In this document: positions 8,585-17,544 of the stretch, in pieces
How the letters are laid out: every line of letters starts with the position of its first letter
Numbering within the stretch: position 1 is the first letter of the stretch
From: an uncultured Litoreibacter sp.
GTDB lineage: Bacteria > Pseudomonadota > Alphaproteobacteria > Rhodobacterales > Rhodobacteraceae
Assembly (NCBI RefSeq): GCF_947501785.1
Contig: NZ_CANMXB010000001.1
Coordinates: forward strand, 1,240,001 to 1,304,000
Direction: 5' to 3'
Length of the DNA: 64,000 nt
The notes under the pieces: generated by a model
What the model saw: only the letters and a program-made list of their open reading frames with translations
Database searches by the model: none
What the model was told of the DNA's origin: nothing
Made by a program: the position numbers and the translations under genes

Positions 8585-8745
8585 GCCCCCTCTGTCCTTT
8601 GGCCTGAGATCGTTATCCCTTCGGCGGACGCGTTTGGCGCCTCTCTCCAGAGTCTTTCTACGTCGCACGCCGGTCCCTGTGGCCTGAGAGTTTCCGGGGC
8701 GGTTGCTCCTTCGGCATCGACTTTCTTGGTCGATTCTCCCGTCGT
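8585..8745 (-). ncRNA. Tandem glycine riboswitch
   Basis: Read on the minus strand, two glycine aptamers follow each other. The first contains GGGAGAATCGACC, GCCGAAGGAGCAACC and CTCAGGCCACAGGGACCGG. The second contains GCCGAAGGGATAACG and CTCAGGCCAAAGGACAGAGG. The CTCAGGC(C)A cores and the terminal GACAGAG are the conserved signature of this class, and the target gene gcvT follows. Tandem glycine riboswitches are known to activate gcv expression when glycine is plentiful. A 16-bp palindrome, CCGTCGTGTACGACGG at 8739-8754, overlaps the 5' edge and may form an extra leader stem. Confidence 0.95.
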
Positions 8746-8791
8746 GTACGACGGTATGCTTAGCAGGTTTCCGATACGAAACAAGACAGTT

Positions 8792-9808
8792 TTACGAGAG
8801 CCATTTCCGCACAATCGGCGCGCCAATGATCACCACGACAATTCGTGTCAGGTGATGGGTCACCACAAAAGCAATATCGGCCCCCGCCACAATTGCCAGC
8901 ACCGTCATTTCGGCCTGCCCGCCCGGAGAGAACGCCAACAACGCCTCGGTCTCCGGAGCGAGGCCCAGATGGATCACGATTTCAGCAAATGCCAGAGACA
9001 GCACACCGATCAACGCCGTGTAGCCCACGGCTGCCAACACAACGCGCGACAGTTCCGACCATGTAATGCCCACATATTTGACGCCAACAGCCAACCCGAT
9101 GAAAAACTGTGCCGCAAGAATGGCCTCCATCGGGGGGCGGGAATGGATCAATCCGGCAAGGCTCGCGATGGTGGCCAGGATCAGCGGCCCAAGGATAGAG
9201 GCCCCGAACAGCCCAATGCGTTTGGCCCCTAGCCAACCGACAATCGCGATGATCACCATGTATAGCAGCTCCAACGGCGGGATGTCCGCGGCGGGCTGGC
9301 CAATAGGCTGATCCATACTGAGGCCCAGAACGTAGGTCAGCGCCACGGGCAGAGCGCTGACAACGATCAGCACCCGCGTGGCATGGATCAGCGACAGATG
9401 CCTGACATTGCCGCCAGCCTCTTCGCCGAAAACCAGCATGTCTTGCAACCCGCCCGGCATCGCACCGTAATAACTGGTGGCGGCGTCAAATTTGCACAGC
9501 TTTCGGAAATACGGGTAACCCACCAGCCCAATGGCCAGTATGAATGGCGGGATCAGCGCAATGGAAACCGCCATATCGGGCAAGCGCGCGGCGACATCCG
9601 GCGTGATGGATGCACCGACAGCCACCCCCAAAACCGTGCGCATCGCGTCCCCAATCAAAGGCGGGCCACTCAGGCGCACGCCGGCAAGCGATACGATCAG
9701 GCAGGCAAACATCGGCCCCAACAACCACGGCAGCGGCAGGTCAGCTGCGATAAACACCACGACCCCAATTGAGGCCGCGACCAGCGCGACAAGGATGCGG
9801 GTGATCAT
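8792..9808 (-). CDS. AbrB family (PF05145) membrane protein, putative transporter
   Basis: A 338-residue polytopic protein made of two similar halves, each with the AbrB-duplication pattern (LPLPWLLGPMFACL; GVAVGASITPDVAARL; MPGGLQDMLVFGEEAGG; FSPGGQAEMTVLAIVAGADIAFVVTHHLTR). The family was once mislabelled ammonia monooxygenase and is now regarded as a transporter or permease of unknown substrate. The start at 9808 is preceded by CGAGG; the upstream extension to 9868 is unlikely. It is on the minus strand 72 bp after the next gene, just upstream of the glycine riboswitch region, but is not part of gcv. Confidence 0.85.
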   Translation of the reverse strand: MITRILVALVAASIGVVVFIAADLPLPWLLGPMFACLIVSLAGVRLSGPPLIGDAMRTVLGVAVGASITPDVAARLPDMAVSIALIPPFILAIGLVGYPYFRKLCKFDAATSYYGAMPGGLQDMLVFGEEAGGNVRHLSLIHATRVLIVVSALPVALTYVLGLSMDQPIGQPAADIPPLELLYMVIIAIVGWLGAKRIGLFGASILGPLILATIASLAGLIHSRPPMEAILAAQFFIGLAVGVKYVGITWSELSRVVLAAVGYTALIGVLSLAFAEIVIHLGLAPETEALLAFSPGGQAEMTVLAIVAGADIAFVVTHHLTRIVVVIIGAPIVRKWLS

Positions 9809-9880
9809 TGGGGCCTCGGAAGATGTTAGGACTACGGGCAACATACGCCTTTGTCTGGCCCGCTGCAAAGCCCCAAACAG

Positions 9881-10765
9881 CTAGCGCGCGAGCTTGCGGA
9901 TGCCCCACCACAAAACGCAGGACAAAAGCACACTGACCAACAGGATGGGCCGCGCCACCAAGGATAGCTGCGCCGCCTTTTCCAAGGTGTATCCCAGAAA
10001 GGCCAACACGCCGGTGCTGCCGGCCTCGGCCACACCGAGCCCTCCTACCGATATGGCCAAGACGCCAATGAGATTTAGTCCAGCCAACATAATGAAGACA
10101 TCACCCACCGGGAATGTGGCCCCTGCTGCCGCGTATGCGCACCAAAGCGCCGCCCCGGCAGCGCCCCAACTGGCCAGCGTCAGGGTGGTTCGGTGTAGTT
10201 GCGCTTGAAATGCAGTGGGGCCTGACAGGTTTGGGCCTGACAGGCCAAACCGGCGCAAGAGCGCGCGCAGTGGTGCCACCAATTGTTCGGCCATCAGGCC
10301 GCCGCCGATAAGTGCGGCGCCCAGAACACCGATCAGCGGCGTCATATGCCCCCCGACGGCCAGCCCAAGACACCCCAATCCCGGCAGAACAAGCAGGTCG
10401 CGCAACCGCGCCATGCCGATGATACCCGCCCCCTTCGCGATGTCGGTGCCGACAAACCTTTTGGCCAGCACCGGGAAGCCGATATCGCCGAGGCCGGAGG
10501 GGACCGCGGTGAACAGAAACTGATGCCTCAGGCTGAGATCAATCCATGCGCCAAGCGGGCGCGGCTCCGGCAATGCCGCGATCACCCGGTAGTTCAACGC
10601 CCGCAAGGCCAGCGTGAGCATGGAAAACAAGACTGACAGCGCGACATAGTGCGGTGAAACCCTCGCGAAATCCGCCCATCTCAGGTCGGCGAATTTTGCA
10701 AGGATCGCCACCAGGATGACTGCGACCACAACGCCCAACAAGATGCGATTGCGGCTAAAGGTCAT
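9881..10765 (-). CDS. UPF0104 / lysylphosphatidylglycerol synthetase-type integral membrane protein
   Basis: A 294-residue protein with about seven to eight membrane helices and the family segments ALRALNYRVIAALPE, TAVPSGLGDIGFPVLAKRF, RLRDLL and ISVGGLGVAEAGSTGVL. UPF0104/AglD/MprF-like proteins move or modify lipid-linked substrates. With the adjoining sulfotransferase, membrane protein and GT2 gene it suggests export or decoration of a lipid or glycan. Start ATG at 10765 overlaps the end of the sulfotransferase gene by 11 bp. The exact substrate cannot be read from the sequence. Confidence 0.85.
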   Translation of the reverse strand: MTFSRNRILLGVVVAVILVAILAKFADLRWADFARVSPHYVALSVLFSMLTLALRALNYRVIAALPEPRPLGAWIDLSLRHQFLFTAVPSGLGDIGFPVLAKRFVGTDIAKGAGIIGMARLRDLLVLPGLGCLGLAVGGHMTPLIGVLGAALIGGGLMAEQLVAPLRALLRRFGLSGPNLSGPTAFQAQLHRTTLTLASWGAAGAALWCAYAAAGATFPVGDVFIMLAGLNLIGVLAISVGGLGVAEAGSTGVLAFLGYTLEKAAQLSLVARPILLVSVLLSCVLWWGIRKLAR

Positions 10766-11510
10766 AGTCGAACCGTCTGGCGGCGTCGCCGCAGATCCGG
10801 GGCGCTGCTGCCTTGTCAAACTCTGCCCCTGAAGGTGGGGCCGGATTTGCACGGGTTTCAAAGAGGGACCAGTCAATCTGGGAAGGCCGCTCCAACCCCA
10901 AAGTGTCAAAGAGGGCCATCACCGCCGCCTCTTTCGTCACCAGATCGTCGGAAAAAAGATCCTCGTAGCGGATGTGGACATAGGCCTGCGCTTTGCCCTC
11001 AAGCTCTGCGATGCGGGTGTTGCACCATGCCCATCTCGCCAGATTACGTTCATAGAAGGACCAACCGGCCCACCCGTCCGGGCGGGGGCTTGGGTAAGGT
11101 TTGGCGAAGGGCACATAGTCGATGAACCAGCGAAACTTGGTTGACGCTTTGAACACGGTCATGGACCGCGCCCAGCCAGCGGGTTCACGCGTTATGTGGA
11201 CCACCCGAATGGGCCGCTTGGGGTCGGGCAATAGATCTGTCATGGCACATAGGAACGGGTTCACCTCAATATAGGTGCCATGCGCCTTGTCGCGCCGTGC
11301 GCGGGCTGCGTTGAACCAGCGCGCCAGACCGTTATGGCCGATGCCCCAATCGTTGCGCATATTGGCCAGCATCATCTGTCCACGGGTTGGCTTTGGCTCA
11401 TGCTCGGCCACGGCATCCGGCGCGTATTCGGCCAGCAACTTCTCCAGGAACACGGTTCCGGTCCGCCCTGCGGACAGGATGTAGCGCCAAGGCTTAGTCT
11501 CGGACGTCAT
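10755..11510 (-). CDS. Sulfotransferase family protein
   Basis: A 251-residue protein. The N-terminal LSAGRTGTVFLEKLL is the phosphosulfate-binding P-loop-like segment (5'-PSB), and IRVVHITREPAGWARSM fits the 3'-PB region, so it probably uses PAPS. Its neighbours are a glycosyltransferase-like membrane protein and a UPF0104 protein, which suggests sulfation of a cell-surface glycan or lipid. Its start overlaps the stop of the upstream membrane-protein gene by 4 bp (ATGA), and its end overlaps the next gene by 11 bp, so the three are one operon. Confidence 0.85.
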   Translation of the reverse strand: MTSETKPWRYILSAGRTGTVFLEKLLAEYAPDAVAEHEPKPTRGQMMLANMRNDWGIGHNGLARWFNAARARRDKAHGTYIEVNPFLCAMTDLLPDPKRPIRVVHITREPAGWARSMTVFKASTKFRWFIDYVPFAKPYPSPRPDGWAGWSFYERNLARWAWCNTRIAELEGKAQAYVHIRYEDLFSDDLVTKEAAVMALFDTLGLERPSQIDWSLFETRANPAPPSGAEFDKAAAPRICGDAARRFDYDL

Positions 11511-13162
11511 CCCGCGCAGGCCTCGAACCTGCCGTCTGCCGCAGGGATGAAGGACATATCGCCCATGGGTTGGCGGGTGCCAAAGGCGGACAGCTGCGCC
11601 TCTACTGCGTCATCAAGCCAATAGTCACGATAGACGATCATTTGCACATCGTATTGCGCCAGGATCGCGCACCGCGTTTCTGTATCGGTCGCCGCGTCAA
11701 AGAAAGCGCGGTTGTTGGTCTGACGTTCCAGCATGTCGGCGACTTCCGCAAACAGGCGCGGGATGGCCACCACCTTCAGCGAGGTTGCCTCCATCGGGAA
11801 GGCGGTTTGCAGATGCGCTATGACGGTTGAGCCCTCGGGCACCAGGGAGACAGCGAAATCAGAGGCGGCGAGAATGTCCCTGCTCCATGTGATCGGCTGC
11901 GCGTCGATCTGGCCGGTTTCCAGGAAGGTGCGCGACTTGGCGTAGGCATTGCGCCCGTTGGTGATGTTCAGCAACAACCCGAGCAACAAGGCGACAACAA
12001 TCACCGCGCGCAATGCGTGCCCGGCCCGGCCCAGTGCGGTCTGTGCGGCCGGCGTCAGCAAGAAGCTGACCAACCCCAATTGCAGGAAAACCACCAACAA
12101 CGGCACCACACGGACGCTGACCCAATTGTCCTTCGACAACAGAAAGACGAAACCTGACAGCAAAACCGCGACGGAGAGCAACAGCTCGTATCTGGGACGC
12201 CCCGTGCGGAGATCGACCAGACCCAGAACGCCCAACAAAGACAGGCCGAGTGTGACCAGAATATAGGGGATATTGTCGAGCGAGTAATTCAGGAACCGCA
12301 CGGCCGAATGCCCCTTGCGCACCTCCGGGTTCAGCACATAGGCCACCGGGTCGAAATACATCCAGAATTGCGACAGGTAGAGCCCACCCAACAAGAAGGC
12401 GCCGAGCAGCAGCCTGCGACCCAGCCCCGCCTGCCCCGCGAACAGCGCAAACGCAAGCGCCCCGCCGACGGCAAACAACCCTTGCAGCTGATGCGTGATG
12501 AACAACGCCGCGCTGATAAGTGTCAACAACACACCATAAAGCAGGAAATATCGCGGTGACCGCAACGCGCGCAGCGTCAACCACCAGCTGATGAACCCAA
12601 CGCCCAGCACAATGCCGAACGGGTACGATATCGAATAGAGGAAAGTCGCAATGGTGTGGTAGCCGGTGTGGTTGACGCCCAAAATCCACGTCCCGAAAAA
12701 CGTCACCAGCATCAATGCGGGCGCCCAGACATGGCGCCAATACTCCTTGGAAAACAGATAGAGGCCAGCCAACACGGACAAAGTTGACGCAATGGCCGAA
12801 ATGGCAATCGCGCCAAAGGCATCGAGCCCCAGCGACCGCGCCATAATCGCGACGGAAACTGTCCAGGGGGAGAATGACCGGGACGGATCATCGGTGGCCA
12901 CATGGGGGTTCAGCGCATTAAATGGCGCTGCAATGAGTTCACGGTAGACGGCCAGGTGATGCCAGATATCGCGTTCATAGGAGACGACGGACGCCAAGTG
13001 GGTGGCCGCGTAGCACGTCACGGCCATGAAGGCGGCCGCAAGGCCAAAGAAGACCAGATGGGGCAAAGCAGCAAGGACGCCCCGCCCTTTACCCGAAACC
13101 GTTGAAAAATCGGACATTTGCCCCGTTTCCATTGTTGACTGCATTTCCTCAATGTCCCGCAT
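11507..13162 (-). CDS. Large polytopic membrane protein, GT-C-like, function unknown
   Basis: The protein has about 551 residues with roughly ten to eleven hydrophobic segments and a C-terminal soluble domain of about 120 residues. The first periplasmic loop contains YERDIWHHLAVYRELI and HVATDDPSRSF, acidic motifs of the kind seen in lipid-linked GT-C glycosyltransferases, so a glycosyltransferase or polysaccharide polymerase role is plausible but unproven. Several ATGs lie close together (13162, 13144, 13132, 13117) and none has a clearly better ribosome-binding site. It overlaps the sulfotransferase by 4 bp and is divergent from the GT2 gene. Confidence 0.8.
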   Translation of the reverse strand: MRDIEEMQSTMETGQMSDFSTVSGKGRGVLAALPHLVFFGLAAAFMAVTCYAATHLASVVSYERDIWHHLAVYRELIAAPFNALNPHVATDDPSRSFSPWTVSVAIMARSLGLDAFGAIAISAIASTLSVLAGLYLFSKEYWRHVWAPALMLVTFFGTWILGVNHTGYHTIATFLYSISYPFGIVLGVGFISWWLTLRALRSPRYFLLYGVLLTLISAALFITHQLQGLFAVGGALAFALFAGQAGLGRRLLLGAFLLGGLYLSQFWMYFDPVAYVLNPEVRKGHSAVRFLNYSLDNIPYILVTLGLSLLGVLGLVDLRTGRPRYELLLSVAVLLSGFVFLLSKDNWVSVRVVPLLVVFLQLGLVSFLLTPAAQTALGRAGHALRAVIVVALLLGLLLNITNGRNAYAKSRTFLETGQIDAQPITWSRDILAASDFAVSLVPEGSTVIAHLQTAFPMEATSLKVVAIPRLFAEVADMLERQTNNRAFFDAATDTETRCAILAQYDVQMIVYRDYWLDDAVEAQLSAFGTRQPMGDMSFIPAADGRFEACAG

Positions 13163-13295
13163 TTGCTCGTTATTGTCTCGCGGAACTTACCAATAGAATT
13201 GTCAACATTAAGGCGGACAAACCGGTTTCGAGCCATAGATTGGCCCATTTTTGTAAATAAACCTTGCCGAAACGAATATCTGGTGGAGTAGGCAA

Positions 13296-14384
13296 ATGGC
13301 ACATCTTGGGAAAGAGATGACGGAAGCGGAGATCGACGCGCATGTTGCGGTTGTGATCCCGTGTTTCCGCGCGGCGCGTTCCATTGGTGACGTCGTGGCC
13401 TCGGTCCCCACCTATGTGAAAACGATCGTCTGCGTAAACGACTGCTCCGATGACAACATGCAAGAGGTGCTTGACGAAATCGCGGGCTTCGACGCGCGGG
13501 TCAAGGTCGTCTCGCATGTCAAAAACAAGGGTGTCGGCGGCGCGACGGTTACCGGCTATCTGCGGGCGCTGAACGAAGGCGCGGAGATTTTGGTGAAAAT
13601 TGATGCTGACGGCCAAATGGATCCTGACTTCATTGCCCCGCTCATCGCTCCCATATTGGAGGGCGACGCCGACTACACCAAAGGCAACCGGTTCTTTGAT
13701 CTCGAAGAATTGCGCTGCATGCCGACCGTGCGCCTTGTCGGCAATGCGGGGCTGTCGCTGATGACCAAAATGACCACCGGCTACTGGGATCTGTTTGACC
13801 CGACCAACGGGTTCACGGCGCTGCATGCCAACGTGGCGCGGGTGCTGCCGCTGAAAAAGCTGCATCAGCGATATTTCTTCGAGTCTGATCTGTTGTTCCG
13901 CCTTTCAACCGTCCGGGCACGCATTGTGGACGTGCCAATGGCGCCAATTTATGGCGACGAGGTCAGCAACATGAGCGCGGTGAAGACGCTGCTATCCTTC
14001 CCGTTCCTGCACGGTCGCAACCTGTTCAAGCGGATCGTCTACAACTACATCTTGCGCGGTTTTTCTGCCGCGTCGCTCAGCCTCATCGTTGGGTTGCCGA
14101 TGATCCTGTTCGGGCTCATCTTCGGCATCGACGCATGGGTAGAAGGCGCGCGGACCGACACGCCGGCCACTGCCGGTACGGTCATGCTCAGTGCTGTCCC
14201 ACTTTTGGTGGGATTTCAGCTTGTGTTGAATTTCTTGCAGCATGACGTCGCCTCCGTGCCGGGACGGGCCATCCACAAGCGTGTCGCGCGTCTGTCGGCG
14301 CTCAAGTCAGCGCGCGCACCGGAGGCAGAGATCACCGACCTCGCAGCATCACGAAACGCCGCCAGCGAGAAGAAGCGCGCCTAA
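13296..14384 (+). CDS. GT2 family glycosyltransferase (DPM1/WcaA-like) with two membrane helices
   Basis: A 362-residue protein. The GT-A domain spans about residues 15-230, with VVIPCFRAARSIGDVV, IVCVNDCSDD, NKGVGGATVTGYLRAL and the donor-binding acidic motif KIDADGQMDPDF. Two C-terminal hydrophobic segments anchor it, as in polyprenol-phosphate sugar synthases. It probably makes a lipid-linked sugar for the adjacent GT-C-like membrane protein, which is transcribed divergently 133 bp away. GGTGGAG precedes the ATG. Confidence 0.9.
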   Translation: MAHLGKEMTEAEIDAHVAVVIPCFRAARSIGDVVASVPTYVKTIVCVNDCSDDNMQEVLDEIAGFDARVKVVSHVKNKGVGGATVTGYLRALNEGAEILVKIDADGQMDPDFIAPLIAPILEGDADYTKGNRFFDLEELRCMPTVRLVGNAGLSLMTKMTTGYWDLFDPTNGFTALHANVARVLPLKKLHQRYFFESDLLFRLSTVRARIVDVPMAPIYGDEVSNMSAVKTLLSFPFLHGRNLFKRIVYNYILRGFSAASLSLIVGLPMILFGLIFGIDAWVEGARTDTPATAGTVMLSAVPLLVGFQLVLNFLQHDVASVPGRAIHKRVARLSALKSARAPEAEITDLAASRNAASEKKRA

Positions 14385-14770
14385 AGGCGGCCTTCTTCGG
14401 TCAATACGTTACGCGCGACGCGAAAGCACTCGACCCCCTGCGGCACCCCGCAATAGATCGCGATGACGTGGATGATTGCGCGAATTTCCTCGACGCTGAC
14501 ACCGTTGTTCAATGCGCCTTTCAGATGCAATTCCCATTCCGCCATCTTCCCGAGCGCGCCAATCATGGACAGGTTCATCATGGAGCGGGTCTTGGCGTCT
14601 ATGACATCGTCGCCCCAGCCAAACCCCCAGCACCAGGAGGTCATCGCCTGCTGAAACGGCAAAGTGAAGTCATCCGCGGCGGCAAGGTTCTTTTCGACAT
14701 AGTCAGCGCCAAGCGTTGCCTTGCGTTGCTCTAGCCCCTTCAGGAACAGATCTTCATCAAATACGCTCAT
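14381..14770 (-). CDS. Carboxymuconolactone decarboxylase family protein (PcaC-like)
   Basis: A 129-residue helical protein starting MSVFDEDLFLKGLEQRKATLGADYVEKN, with EWELHLKGALNNGVSVEEI and a typical ending CFRVARNVLTEEG. This is the pattern of 4-carboxymuconolactone decarboxylases. The family also includes peroxide-reducing AhpD-like proteins, but no CxxC pair is present here, which favours the decarboxylase branch. AAAGGG lies 8 bases before the ATG at 14770. It converges with the GT2 gene, overlapping by 4 bp, and is divergent from the MDR gene. Confidence 0.9.
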   Translation of the reverse strand: MSVFDEDLFLKGLEQRKATLGADYVEKNLAAADDFTLPFQQAMTSWCWGFGWGDDVIDAKTRSMMNLSMIGALGKMAEWELHLKGALNNGVSVEEIRAIIHVIAIYCGVPQGVECFRVARNVLTEEGRL

Positions 14771-14951
14771 AACAAGCCCTTTCGTGCAGCCATTGGCGGG
14801 CATCGCGTTGCCACCATGAAGACTTGCCGCACAAGCAGGCGCGCCGCAAGATGTCGTTCGTAGATCGTTACAGGGCGCGGCTGCTTCCGAAAGCATGCCT
14901 GCCGCCCAATAGACTGAGGCGAAACGGCGCAACACTCTGGGAGGGACAGCC

Positions 14952-16034
14952 ATGACATTGCCAAAGACGATGAAGGCCATGGTAACCGAGGGCCATGGCG
15001 GTCTGGACAGAATGGTGCTGCATACGGACTGGCCGAGGCCAGAGCCCAAGGAGGGGGATGTTCTGATCCGCGTGCGCGCCTGCGGGCTGAACAACACCGA
15101 CGTCAACACCCGTTCTGGTTGGTATTCCAAGGCCGTTACCGAGGCCACCACAGGCGACGCGTATCAGACCGTCAGCGACGAAGACCCCACTTGGGGCGCC
15201 GCGCCCATACAATTTCCGCGCATTCAAGGGGCCGACATTTGCGGCGAGATCGTCGCGGTCGGAACCGGCGTTGATCAGGCCCGCATTGGTGAGCGCGTCA
15301 TTTCTGACAATTGGCTGCGAGATCCGGCGGACCCCACCAACAAAAGCAAAACCGGGTATTTCGGATCAGAGCGGGATGGCGGGTTTGCGGAATACACGAC
15401 CATCCCGGCGACCAACGCGATTGCGGTCCATTCTGACCTGTCTGATGCCGAACTGGCAACGTTCAGCTGTTCCTATTCGACCGCCGAAGGCATGCTCACC
15501 CGTGCGAATGTTACCGATGCTGACACTGTGCTGGTAACAGGCGCATCTGGCGGTGTCGGCAGCGGTCTCGTGCAGCTGGCCAAACGCCGGGGTGCCCGCG
15601 TTATCGCAATGGCATCGGCCGCGAAACATACCGACGTTGCTGAGTTTGGGCCGGACGTTTTGATTGACCGCAGCCCCGCCGACCTGCGGGCCGCTTTGGG
15701 CGAAGAGAAAATTACCGTCGTTGCCGACATAGTTGGCGGAGACTACTGGCCCAAGCTCATCGATATCCTGGAACGCGGCGGGCGCTACACCTGTTCGGGC
15801 GCGATTGCGGGGCCAATCGTGGAACTTGACCTCAGAACATTTTATCTGCGCGACCTGACCTTCACCGGATCAACGGTCATCGACCCACAAGTCACCCGAA
15901 ACCTGGTGGGCTACATTGAGGCCGGCGCCGTCAGACCCGCGCTTGCGGCGACCTACCCGCTGGAAGAGTTGCACGCGGCGCAAACGGCCTTCATTGAGAA
16001 ACAACACACAGGAAACATTGTGGTCCTTCCATAG
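14952..16034 (+). CDS. Zinc-free medium-chain dehydrogenase/quinone reductase family oxidoreductase
   Basis: A 360-residue MDR protein. At the catalytic zinc position it has ACGLNNTDVNTR rather than CxxDHH, as in quinone-reductase-type enzymes that work without zinc. The NADPH fold follows with VLVTGASGGVGSGLVQLAKRRGARVIAMAS. It probably reduces an enone or quinone using NADPH. GGGAGGG precedes the ATG. It is divergent from the carboxymuconolactone decarboxylase-like gene, so both may serve one aromatic or lactone substrate. Confidence 0.9.
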   Translation: MTLPKTMKAMVTEGHGGLDRMVLHTDWPRPEPKEGDVLIRVRACGLNNTDVNTRSGWYSKAVTEATTGDAYQTVSDEDPTWGAAPIQFPRIQGADICGEIVAVGTGVDQARIGERVISDNWLRDPADPTNKSKTGYFGSERDGGFAEYTTIPATNAIAVHSDLSDAELATFSCSYSTAEGMLTRANVTDADTVLVTGASGGVGSGLVQLAKRRGARVIAMASAAKHTDVAEFGPDVLIDRSPADLRAALGEEKITVVADIVGGDYWPKLIDILERGGRYTCSGAIAGPIVELDLRTFYLRDLTFTGSTVIDPQVTRNLVGYIEAGAVRPALAATYPLEELHAAQTAFIEKQHTGNIVVLP

Positions 16035-16164
16035 GGTCTCGGTCAGGCGCGCTTGCGCGCGAGCTGCGAAAGCCGACAGGAACAAAACAAACGCGGCCTT
16101 GCCATCAAGCTGCAATTCAGAATTTATGTAGGGACTGTGCTAGAAAACAGGCAGGAGGCCCGAA

Positions 16165-16581
16165 ATGGCAGGTAAACCAGCAGCGCGCGTCGGCGACATT
16201 GGATCGGGTCATGCCTGCCACTTTCCGCCGAGTCCTGCCACAAGCGGCTCGCCGGATGTCAATGTGAATGGGATACCCGCCGTCCGCCAAGGCGATCCCT
16301 ACGCCCCCCACGGCTGCGGCCCTTGCCCCGCGCCGCCACATGGCCGCGCATTGGCGTCGGGCAGCGCGACGGTTTACATCAACGGCAAACAAGCAGGGCG
16401 CGTGGGTGACCCGATTGACTGCGGCGGAGCCGCGGCGGCTGGCTCGCCAAATGTGAATATCGGACAAATGCGCCCCTCTGTGCCGACCGTGGCCGCCGCT
16501 GGGCTGAACACCACAGGCTTCCGCAGCGTCTCCCCCTTGGGTGACGGCGAATGCGACAAAGAAGCCGGCCGCAATGAGTGA
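16165..16581 (+). CDS. PAAR-domain protein (type VI secretion spike tip)
   Basis: A 138-residue protein starting MAGKPAARVGDIGSGH, the PAAR signature, followed by paired strands (SGSPDVNVNGIPAVRQGDP; SATVYINGKQAGRVGDPIDCGGAAAAGSPNVNI) and His/Cys residues expected to bind zinc at the cone tip. PAAR proteins cap VgrG and carry effectors. The ~40-residue C-terminal tail may bind cargo. AGGAGG precedes the ATG, and the stop overlaps the DUF4123-like gene by 8 bp. No structural type VI genes are in this window. Confidence 0.92.
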   Translation: MAGKPAARVGDIGSGHACHFPPSPATSGSPDVNVNGIPAVRQGDPYAPHGCGPCPAPPHGRALASGSATVYINGKQAGRVGDPIDCGGAAAAGSPNVNIGQMRPSVPTVAAAGLNTTGFRSVSPLGDGECDKEAGRNE

Positions 16582-17542
16582 AACCATGCCGCACTATGTG
16601 CTGGCGGATTTGACCCTTGCCGATCCTGCCCAAAAAGACGCTTTGAGCGCATTTCCTGGCTTCGACCAGGCAGCCCATATTGGCGATGCCCCCAACTTGC
16701 TGGCCTTGCCCGTGGCACCCGGCGATGAAGCATCAACCCATGCCTTGGTCGCAAAAGGTCTGGGCATCTTTGTTGCCTCCCATTTACCCCTGAAGGACCT
16801 CGCGACGCGGATCGGAGAGCGGCTTTATTACTTTCACCCGGCCACCGGGCGGCTGGGCAGCTATGCGATTTGCCTGCCGGTGATCATGTCCTTTTTCCTG
16901 CTGAATGCAGGCCCCGCACTTGCCGCCCATTTGACCCATGACATGTCGCGGATCGTTGCCCGTGGTTATCAGGACACCATCTTCAGCTTTTCCATTCAGG
17001 ACCAAGCTCTGCAGGCCAAATTGATGCAACCGGCCACCGAGAACGGGTTGCGCGAAGAACTGACCCTGCCTGATGCCGTACGGGCCATACCGGTCAAACA
17101 GATCGAAAACAGCGGCTGGGTAGTGCATGCGTGCGACATTCAGAACGCGTCCGACGCAAAAGCGACCTATGGCACCTTCCCTGAACTGACCCAGGATTTT
17201 GTAGCGGCATTTGAGTTGTTTCAGCGACGCCTTTGCGTCCGGCAACTGGCCCAGCAGGAAGCGCAATATCTAAAGTTGCCTTTCAGCGTGGAACTTGAGG
17301 ATCAGTTGTTGGCGACAGCGCGGCGCTGCGGGTATTGGGATGACCTTCCGTTCAGCTCATTCGCCTACAGCTATCTCATACTTGGGCAGCAGAGCATGGA
17401 GGATAACCCGAACTTCAAATGTGACCCTGACACGCATCCGAACCGCGCGCTCTTTGACATCGAAGGCATTCGCACCATGAGCGCCGATATCCGCGTCCGT
17501 AACTTGAAGAAGTACGGACCGGACTGGGACAAAGAAGGTTAG
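16574..17542 (+). CDS. DUF4123-like type VI effector chaperone/adaptor
   Basis: A protein of about 322 residues. The N-terminal ~130 residues (HYVLADLTLADPAQ; LLALPVAP; FVASHLPLKDLATRIGERLYYFHP) follow the DUF4123/Tap-1 pattern of adaptors that load effectors onto VgrG or PAAR spikes. The remaining ~190 residues are helical and unassigned. The start at 16574 gives an 8-bp overlap with the PAAR gene, so it is co-translated. It sits between PAAR and an unknown downstream protein, the usual place of an adaptor. The assignment is by pattern and context, not by a full domain match. Confidence 0.7.
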   Translation: MSETMPHYVLADLTLADPAQKDALSAFPGFDQAAHIGDAPNLLALPVAPGDEASTHALVAKGLGIFVASHLPLKDLATRIGERLYYFHPATGRLGSYAICLPVIMSFFLLNAGPALAAHLTHDMSRIVARGYQDTIFSFSIQDQALQAKLMQPATENGLREELTLPDAVRAIPVKQIENSGWVVHACDIQNASDAKATYGTFPELTQDFVAAFELFQRRLCVRQLAQQEAQYLKLPFSVELEDQLLATARRCGYWDDLPFSSFAYSYLILGQQSMEDNPNFKCDPDTHPNRALFDIEGIRTMSADIRVRNLKKYGPDWDKEG

Positions 17543-17544
17543 CC

